Source: Ruminococcus sp. (GTDB lineage: Bacteria; Bacillota; Clostridia; Oscillospirales; Ruminococcaceae). From it: a stretch of DNA of 58,851 nucleotides. Shown in pieces: positions 51,973 to 58,851 of this stretch. Position 1 is the first letter of the stretch, and each line of letters starts with the position of its first letter. The notes under the pieces were generated by a model. The model saw only the letters and a program-made list of their open reading frames with translations. It did no database searches and was not told where the DNA came from. Made by a program: the position numbers and the translations under genes. The stretch spans positions 1 to 58,851 of the forward strand of contig NZ_JAEFAJ010000016.1 in NCBI RefSeq assembly GCF_016287535.1, given 5' to 3'.

Positions 51973-52812
51973 ATGGACGCAAAGCTTAAAAAGGAATTGC
52001 AGAAAACTGCCTGCAAGGTAAGAATGGGCGTTATCGAAGGAACCTATAACGCTAAATCAGGTCATCCGGGCGGTTCGCTGTCGATAAGCGACACACTCAC
52101 TTATCTCTACTTCAACAAAATGAACAATGATCCCAAGAACCCCGACGCTCCCGAAAGAGACAGGTTCGTCCTCTCAAAAGGACATACTGCACCCGCACTC
52201 TACTCGGTACTTGCGCAGAGGGGCTATTTCTCTGTTGAGGAGCTGAAGTCTCTCAGACACATAGGCGCACTTCTTCAGGGTCACCCCTGCATACACATTC
52301 CCGGCGTTGATATGTCAAGCGGCTCTCTCGGACAGGGCATCTCAGCAGCCTGCGGTATGGCTCTCGCCGGCAAGATCGACGGCAAGTCATACAAGGTATA
52401 TACTATCCTCGGCGACGGCGAGATCGAGGAAGGACAGGTATGGGAGGCTGCTATGTTTGCAGCTCACAAGAAGCTCTCAAATCTTGTTGCTATCGTAGAT
52501 AACAACGGCTTGCAGATAGACGGTCCGATTACAGAGGTATGCTCACCTGAGCCTATCACTGATAAATTCGCAGCATTCGGCTGGCACGTTATCACTATGG
52601 ACGCTCACGACTTCGACGATATCGACAGAGCCTTCACAGAGGCTGGCTCCGTAAAGGACAAGCCCGTGGCTATCATTCAGAAGTCCACAAAGGGCAAGGG
52701 CGTTTCATTCATGGAAAATCAGGTAAGCTGGCACGGTACAGCTCCAAATCAGGAGCAGTACGAGCAGGCTATGTCAGAGCTTAATGCGCAGTTAAAGGAA
52801 TTGGAGGACTAA
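51973..52812 (+). CDS. Transketolase, N-terminal (TPP-binding) subunit
   Basis: 279 residues. The first half of transketolase as a separate protein, which is common in Firmicutes and archaea. Signatures are SGHPGGSLSISD, DRFVLSKGHTAPALY and the TPP motif GDGEIEEGQVWEA...NNG. With the next gene it interconverts sugar phosphates of the pentose phosphate pathway. The start is the ATG at 51973, five bases after GGAGG. The gap to the next gene is four bases. Confidence 0.95.
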   Translation: MDAKLKKELQKTACKVRMGVIEGTYNAKSGHPGGSLSISDTLTYLYFNKMNNDPKNPDAPERDRFVLSKGHTAPALYSVLAQRGYFSVEELKSLRHIGALLQGHPCIHIPGVDMSSGSLGQGISAACGMALAGKIDGKSYKVYTILGDGEIEEGQVWEAAMFAAHKKLSNLVAIVDNNGLQIDGPITEVCSPEPITDKFAAFGWHVITMDAHDFDDIDRAFTEAGSVKDKPVAIIQKSTKGKGVSFMENQVSWHGTAPNQEQYEQAMSELNAQLKELED

Positions 52813-52816
52813 TCAC

Positions 52817-53761
52817 ATGGCAGATGTTATCAAAAAGGCTACCAGAGAAAGCTACGGCGAGGCTCTCAAGGAGCTTGCCGGCGAATATAAGGACCTGGTA
52901 GTTCTCGACGCAGACCTTGCTGCTGCAACAAAGACAGGTATATTCAAGAAGGCTTATCCGGATCGTTTCTTCGACTGCGGTATCGCAGAGGCTAATATGA
53001 TGGGCGTTGCTGCCGGTCTTGCAGCCTGCGGAAAGATCCCCTTCGCAAGCACATTCGCAATGTTCGCTGCAGGAAGAGCTTTCGAGATAGTAAGAAACTC
53101 TATCGGCTACCCCCACCTCAACGTAAAGATAGGCGCTACACACGCCGGTATCTCTGTTGGTGAGGACGGCGCTACACATCAGTGCAACGAGGATATCGCT
53201 CTTATGAGAACTATCCCCGGCATGACTATCATCAACCCCTGTGACGACGTAGAGGCTAAGGCTGCTGTAAAGGCTGCTCTTGACTTCAACGGTCCTGTGT
53301 ATATGCGTTTCGGCAGACTTGCAGTACCGGTGATCAACGACGCTGCAAGCTACAAGTTCGAGCTTGGCAAGGGCGTTGTCATGAAGGACGGTAAGGACGT
53401 TACTATCGTTGCTACAGGTCTCATGGTAAACGAAGCTGTAGAAGCTGCCAAGGCACTTGAAGCTGAGGGTATCTCCGCAAGAGTTGTTAATATCCACACT
53501 ATCAAGCCTCTCGACAAGGAGCTCATCTGCAAGTGTGCAAAGGAGACAGGTCTTATCGTTACTGCTGAAGAGCACAGTGTTATCGGCGGTCTCGGCTCTG
53601 CTGTTGCAGATGCAGTTACAGAGTGTTGTCCTGTTCCTGTTATCAAGATCGGCGTGAACGACGAGTTCGGTCACTCAGGTCCTGCTGTCGCACTCCTCAA
53701 GGAGTTCGGTCTCTCAGCAGAGAACATCGTCAAGACAGTAAAGGCTGCTCTTAAAAAGTAA
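52817..53761 (+). CDS. Transketolase, C-terminal (pyrimidine-binding) subunit
   Basis: 314 residues. The second half: RESYGEALKELAGEYKDLVVLDADL, GIAEANMMGVAAGLAACGKIPF with the conserved Glu that activates TPP, THAGISVGEDGATHQ and TAEEHSVIGGLGSAVAD. Highly biased codons indicate strong expression. A strong terminator follows. Confidence 0.95.
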   Translation: MADVIKKATRESYGEALKELAGEYKDLVVLDADLAAATKTGIFKKAYPDRFFDCGIAEANMMGVAAGLAACGKIPFASTFAMFAAGRAFEIVRNSIGYPHLNVKIGATHAGISVGEDGATHQCNEDIALMRTIPGMTIINPCDDVEAKAAVKAALDFNGPVYMRFGRLAVPVINDAASYKFELGKGVVMKDGKDVTIVATGLMVNEAVEAAKALEAEGISARVVNIHTIKPLDKELICKCAKETGLIVTAEEHSVIGGLGSAVADAVTECCPVPVIKIGVNDEFGHSGPAVALLKEFGLSAENIVKTVKAALKK

Positions 53762-53785
53762 TAAAAAGGCAATAATATGTATTCA

Positions 53786-53842
53786 GGCAGTTCCCATGAA
53801 TAGCTCCGAAGGTCATCGGCGTCACGGGAACTGCCGTTTTTA
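53786..53842 (+). terminator. Terminator of the transketolase operon
   Basis: GGCAGTTCCC (53786-53795) pairs with GGGAACTGCC (53826-53835), with an inner CCGA/TCGG stem, then GTTTTTATT. Confidence 0.85.
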
Positions 53843-53860
53843 TTAAAAGGGGGACTAATT

Positions 53861-54505
53861 ATGAAAAAAATGTCTGTTGGAATACCGCTGTTCGTAGGAT
53901 TTCTGCTGATCCTGCTCGTGCCTGCAACACTTATCTTCGCTGCGATGAATGCTATGCTCCCTCCGCCCGGCGGAAAGCTTACTGACTGCGTTGTGACGGA
54001 TTTTGTCAAAGTGGGCAACCATGTAAGTGCAAATGTGGATTACGTAAACAGCAGCGGAAAGACCATAAATGCCAGCATAACCAACGGAGTCGGCAGTAAA
54101 TCAACTTATGTCGGTGCGCATTATCAGTGCTATGTATACGAGAACAACCCCTTTGAGGTGTACAGAAAGCCCGATAAGCTCGGAATTATATTGCTGTATG
54201 CAGGTGCAGCTGCTTCGGCGCTGGCAGGTATCATTGCTGTTGCAGTGCTTCTCAGGAAGCGCGGTGTTCAGGGATACCTTATGAAGAACGGCACGCAGGG
54301 TCAGGCTTCCGTCACCAATGTGACCGTAAAGCAGGATAGCAGCGGCTTTACCAACTATATATGCGATTACAGCTTTACTGACAGCAGCGGGCAGCTGCAT
54401 AAGGGTACCCATACATTCATGAACAGACGTGTAGGCATAGGGGACAGCTTTCCTGTGGTCTATGCGGAAAAAGGCGGGAAAATGCTTTCGGATATTATTG
54501 AATGA
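53861..54505 (+). CDS. Membrane protein resembling DUF3592, unknown function
   Basis: 214 residues. An N-terminal helix (GIPLFVGFLLILLVPATLIFAAM), an extracytoplasmic beta-rich segment, a second helix (GIILLYAGAAASALAGIIAVAVLL), and a second beta-rich domain whose YICDYSFTDSSGQLHKGTH repeats the pattern of the first. This two-copy layout is typical of DUF3592-like proteins. AAGGGGG precedes the ATG. No promoter was seen after the tkt terminator. Confidence 0.7.
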   Translation: MKKMSVGIPLFVGFLLILLVPATLIFAAMNAMLPPPGGKLTDCVVTDFVKVGNHVSANVDYVNSSGKTINASITNGVGSKSTYVGAHYQCYVYENNPFEVYRKPDKLGIILLYAGAAASALAGIIAVAVLLRKRGVQGYLMKNGTQGQASVTNVTVKQDSSGFTNYICDYSFTDSSGQLHKGTHTFMNRRVGIGDSFPVVYAEKGGKMLSDIIE

Positions 54506-54584
54506 AAAACCATGCTCAATTTGAGAGGCTTTTTTCGTATCATTTCCCCTCATCTTTTTCTTTTGATTTATTTTCGGGAAATGC

Positions 54585-54613
54585 TTGACAAATGAGAAAT
54601 AGTATGCTATAAT
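54585..54613 (+). promoter_or_regulatory. Perfect consensus promoter of the rplJ-rplL operon
   Basis: TTGACA (54585-54590), a 17-nt spacer, TATAAT (54608-54613). Confidence 0.93.
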
Positions 54614-54619
54614 TATCAA

Positions 54620-54766
54620 GCTGTGAAATATACAGCATCGTATTCTAAAGACAGCTGGCAGAGCGAAAGCTCAGTAAGTCCCGCCGAGGAATAGCAATTG
54701 ATAGAATTATCGTTGTCCATTCTGCGCTGTCGGAATGGGCATTTTTATTGCTCTCTCTGAATACGA
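54620..54766 (+). promoter_or_regulatory. L10 (rplJ) ribosomal protein leader with attenuator
   Basis: The leader contains AAAGACAGCTGGCAGAGC and TCCCGCCGAGGAAT, typical of the L10 leader that binds L10-(L12)4 to repress its own operon. TCGTATTC (54638-54645) pairs long-range with GAATACGA (54759-54766). A terminator-like stem (TGTCCATTC 54714-54722 with GAATGGGCA 54733-54741, then TTTTTATT) lies within, consistent with attenuation. Confidence 0.8.
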
Positions 54767-54795
54767 TAAAAATCATTCGGAGGTGAATACACACT

Positions 54796-55311
54796 ATGCC
54801 AAGCAATGCTGTACTCGAAGCAAAGAAGGCTAAGGTCGAGAAGCTCACCGAGATCATCAAGAACTCCGTATCAGGCGTTCTCGTTGACTACAAGGGTATC
54901 ACTGTTGAAGAGGATACCAAGCTCAGAAAAGAGCTCCGTGAGGCTGGCGTCAACTACTTTGTAGAGAAGAACACAATGCTTCTCCGCGCTTTCAAGGAAT
55001 GCGGTATCGAGGGCTTTGAAGAGGCTCTCAACGGCACAACTGCTCTCGCTGTATCAAGCGACGATCAGACTGCTCCCGCAAGAATCCTCGGTAAGTTCGC
55101 TGAGAAGGCAGGCGATGAGAAGTTCAATCTGAAGGCAGGTTTCGTTGAAGGTGAAGTTTACGATCAGGCTGGAGTTGTTGCTCTTTCCAAGATCCCTTCA
55201 AAGGACACCCTTCTCGCTCAGCTCGTTGGCTCTCTCCAGGGCCCTCTTCAGAAGCTGGCAGCTACTCTCAACGCTGTTGCAGACAAGAAGAAGGAAGAAG
55301 AAGCTGCATAA
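54796..55311 (+). CDS. rplJ: Ribosomal protein L10
   Basis: 171 residues. Forms the base of the ribosomal stalk. The start MPSNAVLEAKKAKVEKLTEI, GVLVDYKGITVEEDTKLRKELREAGV and KNTMLLRAF are conserved. GGAGGTGAA precedes the ATG. The C-terminal helix that binds L7/L12 is present. Confidence 0.97.
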   Translation: MPSNAVLEAKKAKVEKLTEIIKNSVSGVLVDYKGITVEEDTKLRKELREAGVNYFVEKNTMLLRAFKECGIEGFEEALNGTTALAVSSDDQTAPARILGKFAEKAGDEKFNLKAGFVEGEVYDQAGVVALSKIPSKDTLLAQLVGSLQGPLQKLAATLNAVADKKKEEEAA

Positions 55312-55409
55312 TTGCCGCTTAGTCTTTCACACACGTTACGCGGAGATATGCTCCGCAGTTTAAAATCACAGCCCTGAAGGGCAAATACTATTAAAAGGAG
55401 ATTATTATC

Positions 55410-55784
55410 ATGGCTTCTGAGAAGATCACAAAATTTGTTGAAGATATCAAGACTCTTTCCGTTCTTGAGCTTTCTGAGCTCGTAGACGCTATCCAGGAGG
55501 AATTCGGTGTAACAGCTGCTATCGCTGCTGCTCCTGCTGCTGGTGCTGCTGCAGGCGGCGCTGCTGCTGCTAAGACAGAGTTCGACGTAATCCTTGCTTC
55601 CTTCGGTGACGCTAAGATGGGCGTTATCAAGGTTGCTAAGGAAGTTCTCGGTCTCGGCCTCAAGGAGGCTAAGGAGATCGTTGAGGCTGCTCCTAAGGCT
55701 ATCAAGGAAGGCGTTTCTGAGGCTGAGGCTAACGAGCTCAAGGCTAAGTTTGAAGAGGCTGGCGCTACAATCGAGATCAAGTAA
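55410..55784 (+). CDS. rplL: Ribosomal protein L7/L12
   Basis: 124 residues. The N-terminal dimerisation helices ([21 protein letters not shown]), the Ala/Gly hinge ([16 protein letters not shown]) and the C-terminal domain with [21 protein letters not shown] and [15 protein letters not shown] are all present. It binds translation factors. AAGGAG lies before the ATG; the 98 bases after rplJ hold no gene. Confidence 0.97.
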   Translation: MASEKITKFVEDIKTLSVLELSELVDAIQEEFGVTAAIAAAPAAGAAAGGAAAAKTEFDVILASFGDAKMGVIKVAKEVLGLGLKEAKEIVEAAPKAIKEGVSEAEANELKAKFEEAGATIEIK

Positions 55785-55808
55785 TTTATTACGGATCGTA
55801 TACTATAC

Positions 55809-55841
55809 AGGGAGTTGTACAATATGGTACAACTCCCTTTG
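55809..55841 (+). terminator. Terminator of rplJ-rplL
   Basis: AGGGAGTTGTAC pairs perfectly with GTACAACTCCCT (loop AATATG), followed by TTGTCT. An outer CTATACAG/CTGTATAG (55803-55810, 55851-55858) could extend it. Confidence 0.82.
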
Positions 55842-55902
55842 TCTATTGTGCTGTATAGGAAGTTCTTCTCACTGTGTAATATGCGAATTTTCGTCATCCC
55901 TG

Positions 55903-55931
55903 TTGACTTGTCGGACAACCTGTGATATAAT
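55903..55931 (+). promoter_or_regulatory. Promoter of the CAP-dockerin gene
   Basis: TTGACT (55903-55908), a 17-nt spacer, TATAAT (55926-55931). An inverted repeat TTGTC-G-GACAA (55908-55918) lies within the spacer and might be an operator. The leader is about 119 bases long. Confidence 0.8.
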
Positions 55932-56056
55932 AAACTTAGACAGCTGGTAAACATTATGTATAATATTTATCGGCTTCGCAGTTTTTTACAGCTTTAAAAT
56001 ATAAGAAGTGAAATGCATGGTTTTGGGGGAAATATGCAGAAACGGAGTGATTTTTT

Positions 56057-56830
56057 ATGAAAAAGCTTTTGGCGTCTGTAATTTCAATAGCTCTGACTAT
56101 ATCGGCTGTGCTGCCGATGATGAGTTTTGCTGCCCCTGATACTGCATTTGTGCTCGGCGACAACATAGTAGAGGCTTCTTCGGCAAATGCCGACGCTTAT
56201 GCTGAGCAGGTAGTAAAGCTTGTGAACAGCGAGAGATCAAAGAGAGGTCTCCAGCCTGTCAAGGCTCTTATATCCATGAACAAAGCGGCTTCTGCCCGCG
56301 CAAAGGAAATAGCAGGCAAGTTCGACCATACACGCCCCGACGGCAGACGCGGCTTTACCGCTGTTGAAGACGCAGGGCTCAACTGGAGCTGGGTAGGCGA
56401 GAATATCGCCGCAGGATATCCTACTCCCGAAGATGTTATGAGCGGCTGGATGAATTCAAACGGTCACAGAGATAATATTCTCAATTCCAGATGCAAGTAC
56501 ATCGGTGTGGGCTACTATAATGACGGCGGCTGTGCTAACTGGGTACAGCTGTTTATGGACTCTCCTGTGGAGTACACCGACTTCCCGACTATAAAGGTAC
56601 AGAGCGGCGACAAGACTAACCTTTCAAAGGGCGATGTGAACGGCGATAATGCAATAAACGCTATCGACGCTTCTGAGGTCTTGACGGAGTACGCAAGCGT
56701 TTCCTCGGGACGAGGCTCACGTTTTTCAGCAGCTCAGAAAACTGCCGCTGATATGAACACAAACGGCACAGCAGACGCAGTGGACGCGTCAATAATACTT
56801 GGAATATACGCGACTAATGCCACTAAATAA
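56057..56830 (+). CDS. Secreted CAP (SCP/YkwD) domain protein with dockerin
   Basis: 257 residues. The signal peptide ends near residue 25 (MMSFA). The CAP domain (about 45-180) has VVKLVNSERSKRGLQP, KFDHTRPDGRRGF, NIAAGYPTPEDVMSGWMNSNGHRDNIL and the C-terminal strand, with His and Glu of the family pocket. The dockerin (about 195-255) has loops DVNGDNAINAIDAS and DMNTNGTADAVDAS, of the same type as the two transglutaminase-like proteins. CAP proteins of bacteria have varied, poorly known roles; anchoring through a scaffoldin is implied. GGAGTGA lies before the ATG. Confidence 0.91.
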   Translation: MKKLLASVISIALTISAVLPMMSFAAPDTAFVLGDNIVEASSANADAYAEQVVKLVNSERSKRGLQPVKALISMNKAASARAKEIAGKFDHTRPDGRRGFTAVEDAGLNWSWVGENIAAGYPTPEDVMSGWMNSNGHRDNILNSRCKYIGVGYYNDGGCANWVQLFMDSPVEYTDFPTIKVQSGDKTNLSKGDVNGDNAINAIDASEVLTEYASVSSGRGSRFSAAQKTAADMNTNGTADAVDASIILGIYATNATK

Positions 56831-56876
56831 AACAAAATAGGCTGTGCCTGTGAAAAGACACTGGTATAGAAGTTTT

Positions 56877-56925
56877 AAGCCATAGTATTTCTGATGAAAG
56901 TCAGAAGTGCTATGGCTTTTTTATT
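56877..56925 (+). terminator. Strong terminator of the CAP-dockerin gene
   Basis: AAGCCATAG pairs with CTATGGCTT, and the stem continues inward through TTTCTGAT/GTCAGAAG to a GAAA loop; TTTTTT follows. It abuts the next promoter. Confidence 0.92.
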
Positions 56926-56952
56926 GACATTTCAGCTGTATCATGCTATAAT
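56924..56952 (+). promoter_or_regulatory. Promoter of the GNAT gene
   Basis: TTGACA (56924-56929), a 17-nt spacer, TATAAT (56947-56952), starting inside the preceding T-tract. Confidence 0.9.
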
Positions 56953-56992
56953 GTGTACTATTATAAATCGGAAGATGCGGAGCTGATAAACT

Positions 56993-57448
56993 GTGACGAT
57001 AGAATATAGAAAAGCAGTATCAGAAGATGCGGAAATACTGGTAAATATCTACGATGCTGCTTTTTACAGCGATTACATGAGATATGGTGCGTGTCCCGGA
57101 TACGGCAGAACGGTAGAAATGATGAAAGAATCAATAAGAGAGTATCCGAAATATATCATACTGTGCGATAAAAAGCCTGTTGGCTGTGTTTCTTGTAAAA
57201 TGCAGGAAATGGGAGTATATGAGATAACTTGCCTGTGCATTATCCCTGAGTATCAGGGCAAAGGATTAGGTACTAAGTCAGTTCGGTTTGTAAAGGAGCT
57301 TTATGATGATTGGGAGAAGCTCACTTTAGTAACGCCTTTGGATAAGAAGGAAAATGTTAAGTTCTATACCGAAAAATGCGGATTTCGTATAGTATCCATT
57401 GAAACAGACGGCAATGTTGAGCTTGCCCGATTCATCACAGAAAGATAA
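56993..57448 (+). CDS. GNAT family N-acetyltransferase
   Basis: 151 residues. The acetyl-CoA-binding motif is IPEYQGKGLGTKSVRFV; TIEYRKAVSEDAEILVNIYDAAF is a typical GNAT opening. The substrate is unknown. The start is GTG at 56993 with GGAG 10 bases upstream. More AT-rich than its neighbours and monocistronic. Confidence 0.88.
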   Translation: MTIEYRKAVSEDAEILVNIYDAAFYSDYMRYGACPGYGRTVEMMKESIREYPKYIILCDKKPVGCVSCKMQEMGVYEITCLCIIPEYQGKGLGTKSVRFVKELYDDWEKLTLVTPLDKKENVKFYTEKCGFRIVSIETDGNVELARFITER

Positions 57449-57455
57449 ATATAAT

Positions 57456-57487
57456 GCCCCTGAGCGCTTTTTAATACGCTCAGGGGC
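57456..57487. terminator. Bidirectional terminator between GNAT and pfl genes
   Basis: GCCCCTGAGCG pairs perfectly with CGCTCAGGGGC around a 10-base AT-rich loop, between convergent genes. T-tracts on both sides are moderate. Confidence 0.7.
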
Positions 57488-57513
57488 AAAACTTTATATG
57501 TTGCAGCTTTTTA

Positions 57514-57753
57514 TCAGAGACTTGAGTGGAATGTTCTTGAAATAACGTCGTCCTGCTGCTCTTTTGTGAGCTTTACGAAGTTTACTGCGTAGCCCGAAAC
57601 TCTTACGGTGAGCTGTGGGTACTTCTCAGGGTGAGCCTGAGCGTCAAGGAGAGTTTCACGGGTGAAAACGTTTACGTTAAGGTGGTGTCCGCCTTTTTCA
57701 ACGTAGCCGTCAAGCAATTCGATGAGGTTGTCTACCTGTTTCTGATTATCCAT
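57514..57753 (-). CDS. Separate glycyl-radical domain of pyruvate formate-lyase
   Basis: 79 residues, equal to only the last domain of pyruvate formate-lyase. [21 protein letters not shown] leads to the glycyl-radical motif RVSGYAVNF (radical Gly54), then the usual [18 protein letters not shown] end. It has its own ATG at 57753, six bases after GGGAGG, so it is a real gene and not a frameshift remnant. The catalytic part ends as a separate gene at 58095. Stand-alone radical domains are known (GrcA/YfiD replaces a damaged PFL terminus), but there the main PFL keeps its own; here it does not. It should assemble with the large part and be activated by the PFL-activating enzyme, which is not in the window. 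Confidence 0.9.
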   Translation of the reverse strand: MDNQKQVDNLIELLDGYVEKGGHHLNVNVFTRETLLDAQAHPEKYPQLTVRVSGYAVNFVKLTKEQQDDVISRTFHSSL

Positions 57754-57788
57754 ATTTATCCTCCCTGCAGCGTGACGCTGCACCCTAT

Positions 57789-57854
57789 CCACGTTGCCGC
57801 TTGCTTCGCTCGCTCACTTTTTATTAAGCTGCTGCCCGTACATCGCTTACGGCA
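57789..57854 (+). repeat. Dispersed intergenic repeat, copy 2
   Basis: Shares 16- and 17-base blocks with 2525-2589 (see that entry). It lies on the strand opposite to the pfl genes, between the small Cys protein and the radical-domain gene. Flanking GCAGCGT-G-ACGCTGC (57767-57781) and the internal TGCC.GTA/TAC.GGCA stem make it strongly palindromic. Confidence 0.6.
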
Positions 57855-57889
57855 GTTTGATAGGAAAATGCGATTTATGCGTATGACAA

Positions 57890-58093
57890 TTAAAATTCGT
57901 CGTCCTCGGGCTCAAGCTCCGTGGGCTGACAGCAGGCGCCCTTTGTGCCGCAGATATCCGTGCTTTTCACGGTATCGACTTTCAGCTCCGAGCCGTTTCC
58001 GACTATATTTACATGACCGCTTCCCTGCGCCATGAGCTGGTCTATCAGGTCTGCAAGCTCCTCAGGGGAGCTTTTATTTTCGGGTGCGCACAT
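57890..58093 (-). CDS. Small Cys-containing protein between the two pfl genes, unknown
   Basis: 67 residues. The start is the ATG at 58093, one base after the stop of the large pfl gene, with AGAGGCG as ribosome binding site inside the end of that gene. A helical N-terminal part (SPEELADLIDQLMAQGSGH) is followed by a Cys motif CGTKGACC (Cys48, 54, 55, plus Cys2) and an acidic tail. LIDQLMAQGSGHVNIV loosely resembles [17 protein letters not shown] of the radical domain downstream, so it may descend from or mimic that segment. Position between the parts of a split PFL suggests a role in it. I know no family. Confidence 0.72.
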   Translation of the reverse strand: MCAPENKSSPEELADLIDQLMAQGSGHVNIVGNGSELKVDTVKSTDICGTKGACCQPTELEPEDDEF

Positions 58094-58094
58094 A

Positions 58095-58851
58095 TTATTC
58101 GCCTCTGAGCTTGTCAAGGTCGAGGTCTCCTGCGAATACCTCCATGTCCTTGCCCAGTGCGTTAGGAACTATTGAGAATGTGTTGGAGATACCGTCCTGT
58201 GCGTGTCTGAAAGGCAGTTTAGCTACAGACGAGAGCGAAGCTACAGCGCCGTGAGTGTCTCTGCCGTGCATCGGGTTAGCTCCCGGAGCCAGCGGAACTC
58301 CCTGCTTTCTGCCGTCAGGAGTGTTTCCTGTTTTCTTGCCGTATACAACGTTGGAAGTAATTGTAAGAATTGACATTGTGGGCACGCCATCGCGGTAGGT
58401 GTGGTGCTTTCTTACGCAGTCCATAAAGCGGCGGACAACTTCAACAGCAAGCTGGTCTACACGGTCATCGTTGTTGCCGTATTTCGGGAAGTCTCCCTCA
58501 ATTTCGTAGTCAACGACAACGTTCTTGGCAACGCCTGTGACATTGCCTGCCTTGTCCTTTATTTCGATATCCTTGCGGATAGGCTTTACCTTTGCGTACT
58601 TGATAGCAGAGAGCGAATCGGCAACGACTGAAAGTCCTGCGATACCTGTTGCGAAATAGCGCTTTACATCTCTGTCATGGAGAGCCATTTGCAGTCTCTC
58701 ATAGCTGTACTTGTCGTGCATATAGTGGATAACGTTGAGGGTGTTGACATAGAGTCCTGCCAGCCACTCCATCATATCCATGTACTTCTCCCAAACATCG
58801 TCGAAGTCGAGATATTCGCTGTCTACAGGTCTGTACTTAGGACCTACCTGA
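58095..58851 (-). CDS. Pyruvate formate-lyase, C-terminal end of the large (catalytic) part; runs off the right edge
   Basis: 252 codons of a longer gene. PFL converts pyruvate and CoA to formate and acetyl-CoA by radical chemistry. The segment is clear: [78 protein letters not shown] and [17 protein letters not shown]. It then ends [10 protein letters not shown] and a stop, just where other PFLs continue into the glycyl-radical domain. That domain is encoded separately at 57514-57753. The catalytic Cys pair would be upstream, outside the window. Whether an intact PFL also exists elsewhere is unknown. Confidence 0.93.
   Translation of the reverse strand, partial: QVGPKYRPVDSEYLDFDDVWEKYMDMMEWLAGLYVNTLNVIHYMHDKYSYERLQMALHDRDVKRYFATGIAGLSVVADSLSAIKYAKVKPIRKDIEIKDKAGNVTGVAKNVVVDYEIEGDFPKYGNNDDRVDQLAVEVVRRFMDCVRKHHTYRDGVPTMSILTITSNVVYGKKTGNTPDGRKQGVPLAPGANPMHGRDTHGAVASLSSVAKLPFRHAQDGISNTFSIVPNALGKDMEVFAGDLDLDKLRGE

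Noticed and set aside
54506..54545. Terminator after the gene at 53861 (CTCAA.TTGAG then TTTTTT)
   Set aside because: The stem would leave a one-base loop; too weak to call.
58095..58117. Longer start (58117) for the small Cys protein, overlapping the large pfl gene
   Set aside because: The ATG at 58093 has the better ribosome binding site and avoids a 23-base overlap.
57514..58117. Split PFL as a simple frameshift or sequencing error
   Set aside because: The radical-domain gene has its own ribosome binding site and ATG, and a separate frame of 67 codons lies between; one indel cannot join the parts.

Overview
The window reads as a chromosome segment of an anaerobic, cellulolytic Ruminococcus (Oscillospiraceae, Firmicutes), most like R. 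flavefaciens or R. champanellensis. The evidence is a secreted family 48 cellobiohydrolase carrying a dockerin, three further dockerin proteins, pyruvate:ferredoxin oxidoreductase and pyruvate formate-lyase at the two edges, and housekeeping clusters in Firmicutes order. No rRNA, tRNA, CRISPR array, prophage or complete insertion sequence was seen.

Layout. 1-3.8 kb: the 5' part of nifJ (minus), a candidate small RNA with its own promoter and terminator, palindrome-rich repeats, and two sporulation genes (spoVAC, spoIIID). 3.8-8.5 kb: a minus-strand operon for a Gld-type ABC system. 9.0-11.7 kb: the GH48 cellulase gene behind a perfect promoter and a structured leader. 11.8-25.5 kb: one long plus-strand cluster, yicC-remA-gmk-rpoZ-priA-def-fmt-zinc peptidase-rsmB-rlmN-stp-prkC-rsgA-thiN, ending in a 27-codon spoVM. 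25.5-29.1 kb: a minus-strand trio of two dockerin transglutaminase-like proteins (one lacking the catalytic Cys) and a repeat-bearing membrane protein. 29.2-31.5 kb: purA and a secreted metallo-hydrolase, both minus.

31.7-42.4 kb: the miaB-ylbF/ymcA-mutS-mutL-miaA-hfq cluster, interrupted by a lipoprotein and three uncharacterised genes. 42.4-51.8 kb: a cell-division neighbourhood (HlyD-like protein, yggS, sepF, ylmH, divIVA), then ileS, lspA, rluD, a HAD phosphatase and a small membrane protein. 51.8-55.8 kb: a two-gene transketolase behind an unassigned structured leader, an unknown membrane protein, and the L10 leader-rplJ-rplL operon. 55.9-58.9 kb: a CAP-domain dockerin protein, a GNAT acetyltransferase, and on the minus strand the end of a pyruvate formate-lyase whose glycyl-radical domain is a separate gene.

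How the genes work together. Cellulosomal hydrolysis (GH48) feeds glycolysis and the split transketolase. Pyruvate is then cleaved by PFOR and the split PFL. The points that most deserve a second look are the split PFL with a small Cys-containing protein between its parts, the candidate sRNA at about 2.39-2.50 kb, the structured transketolase leader, the Cys-to-Glu transglutaminase homologue, the SAPVLDD-repeat membrane protein, and the unexpected sporulation genes. Product names rest on motifs and family resemblance read by eye; no database search was run.
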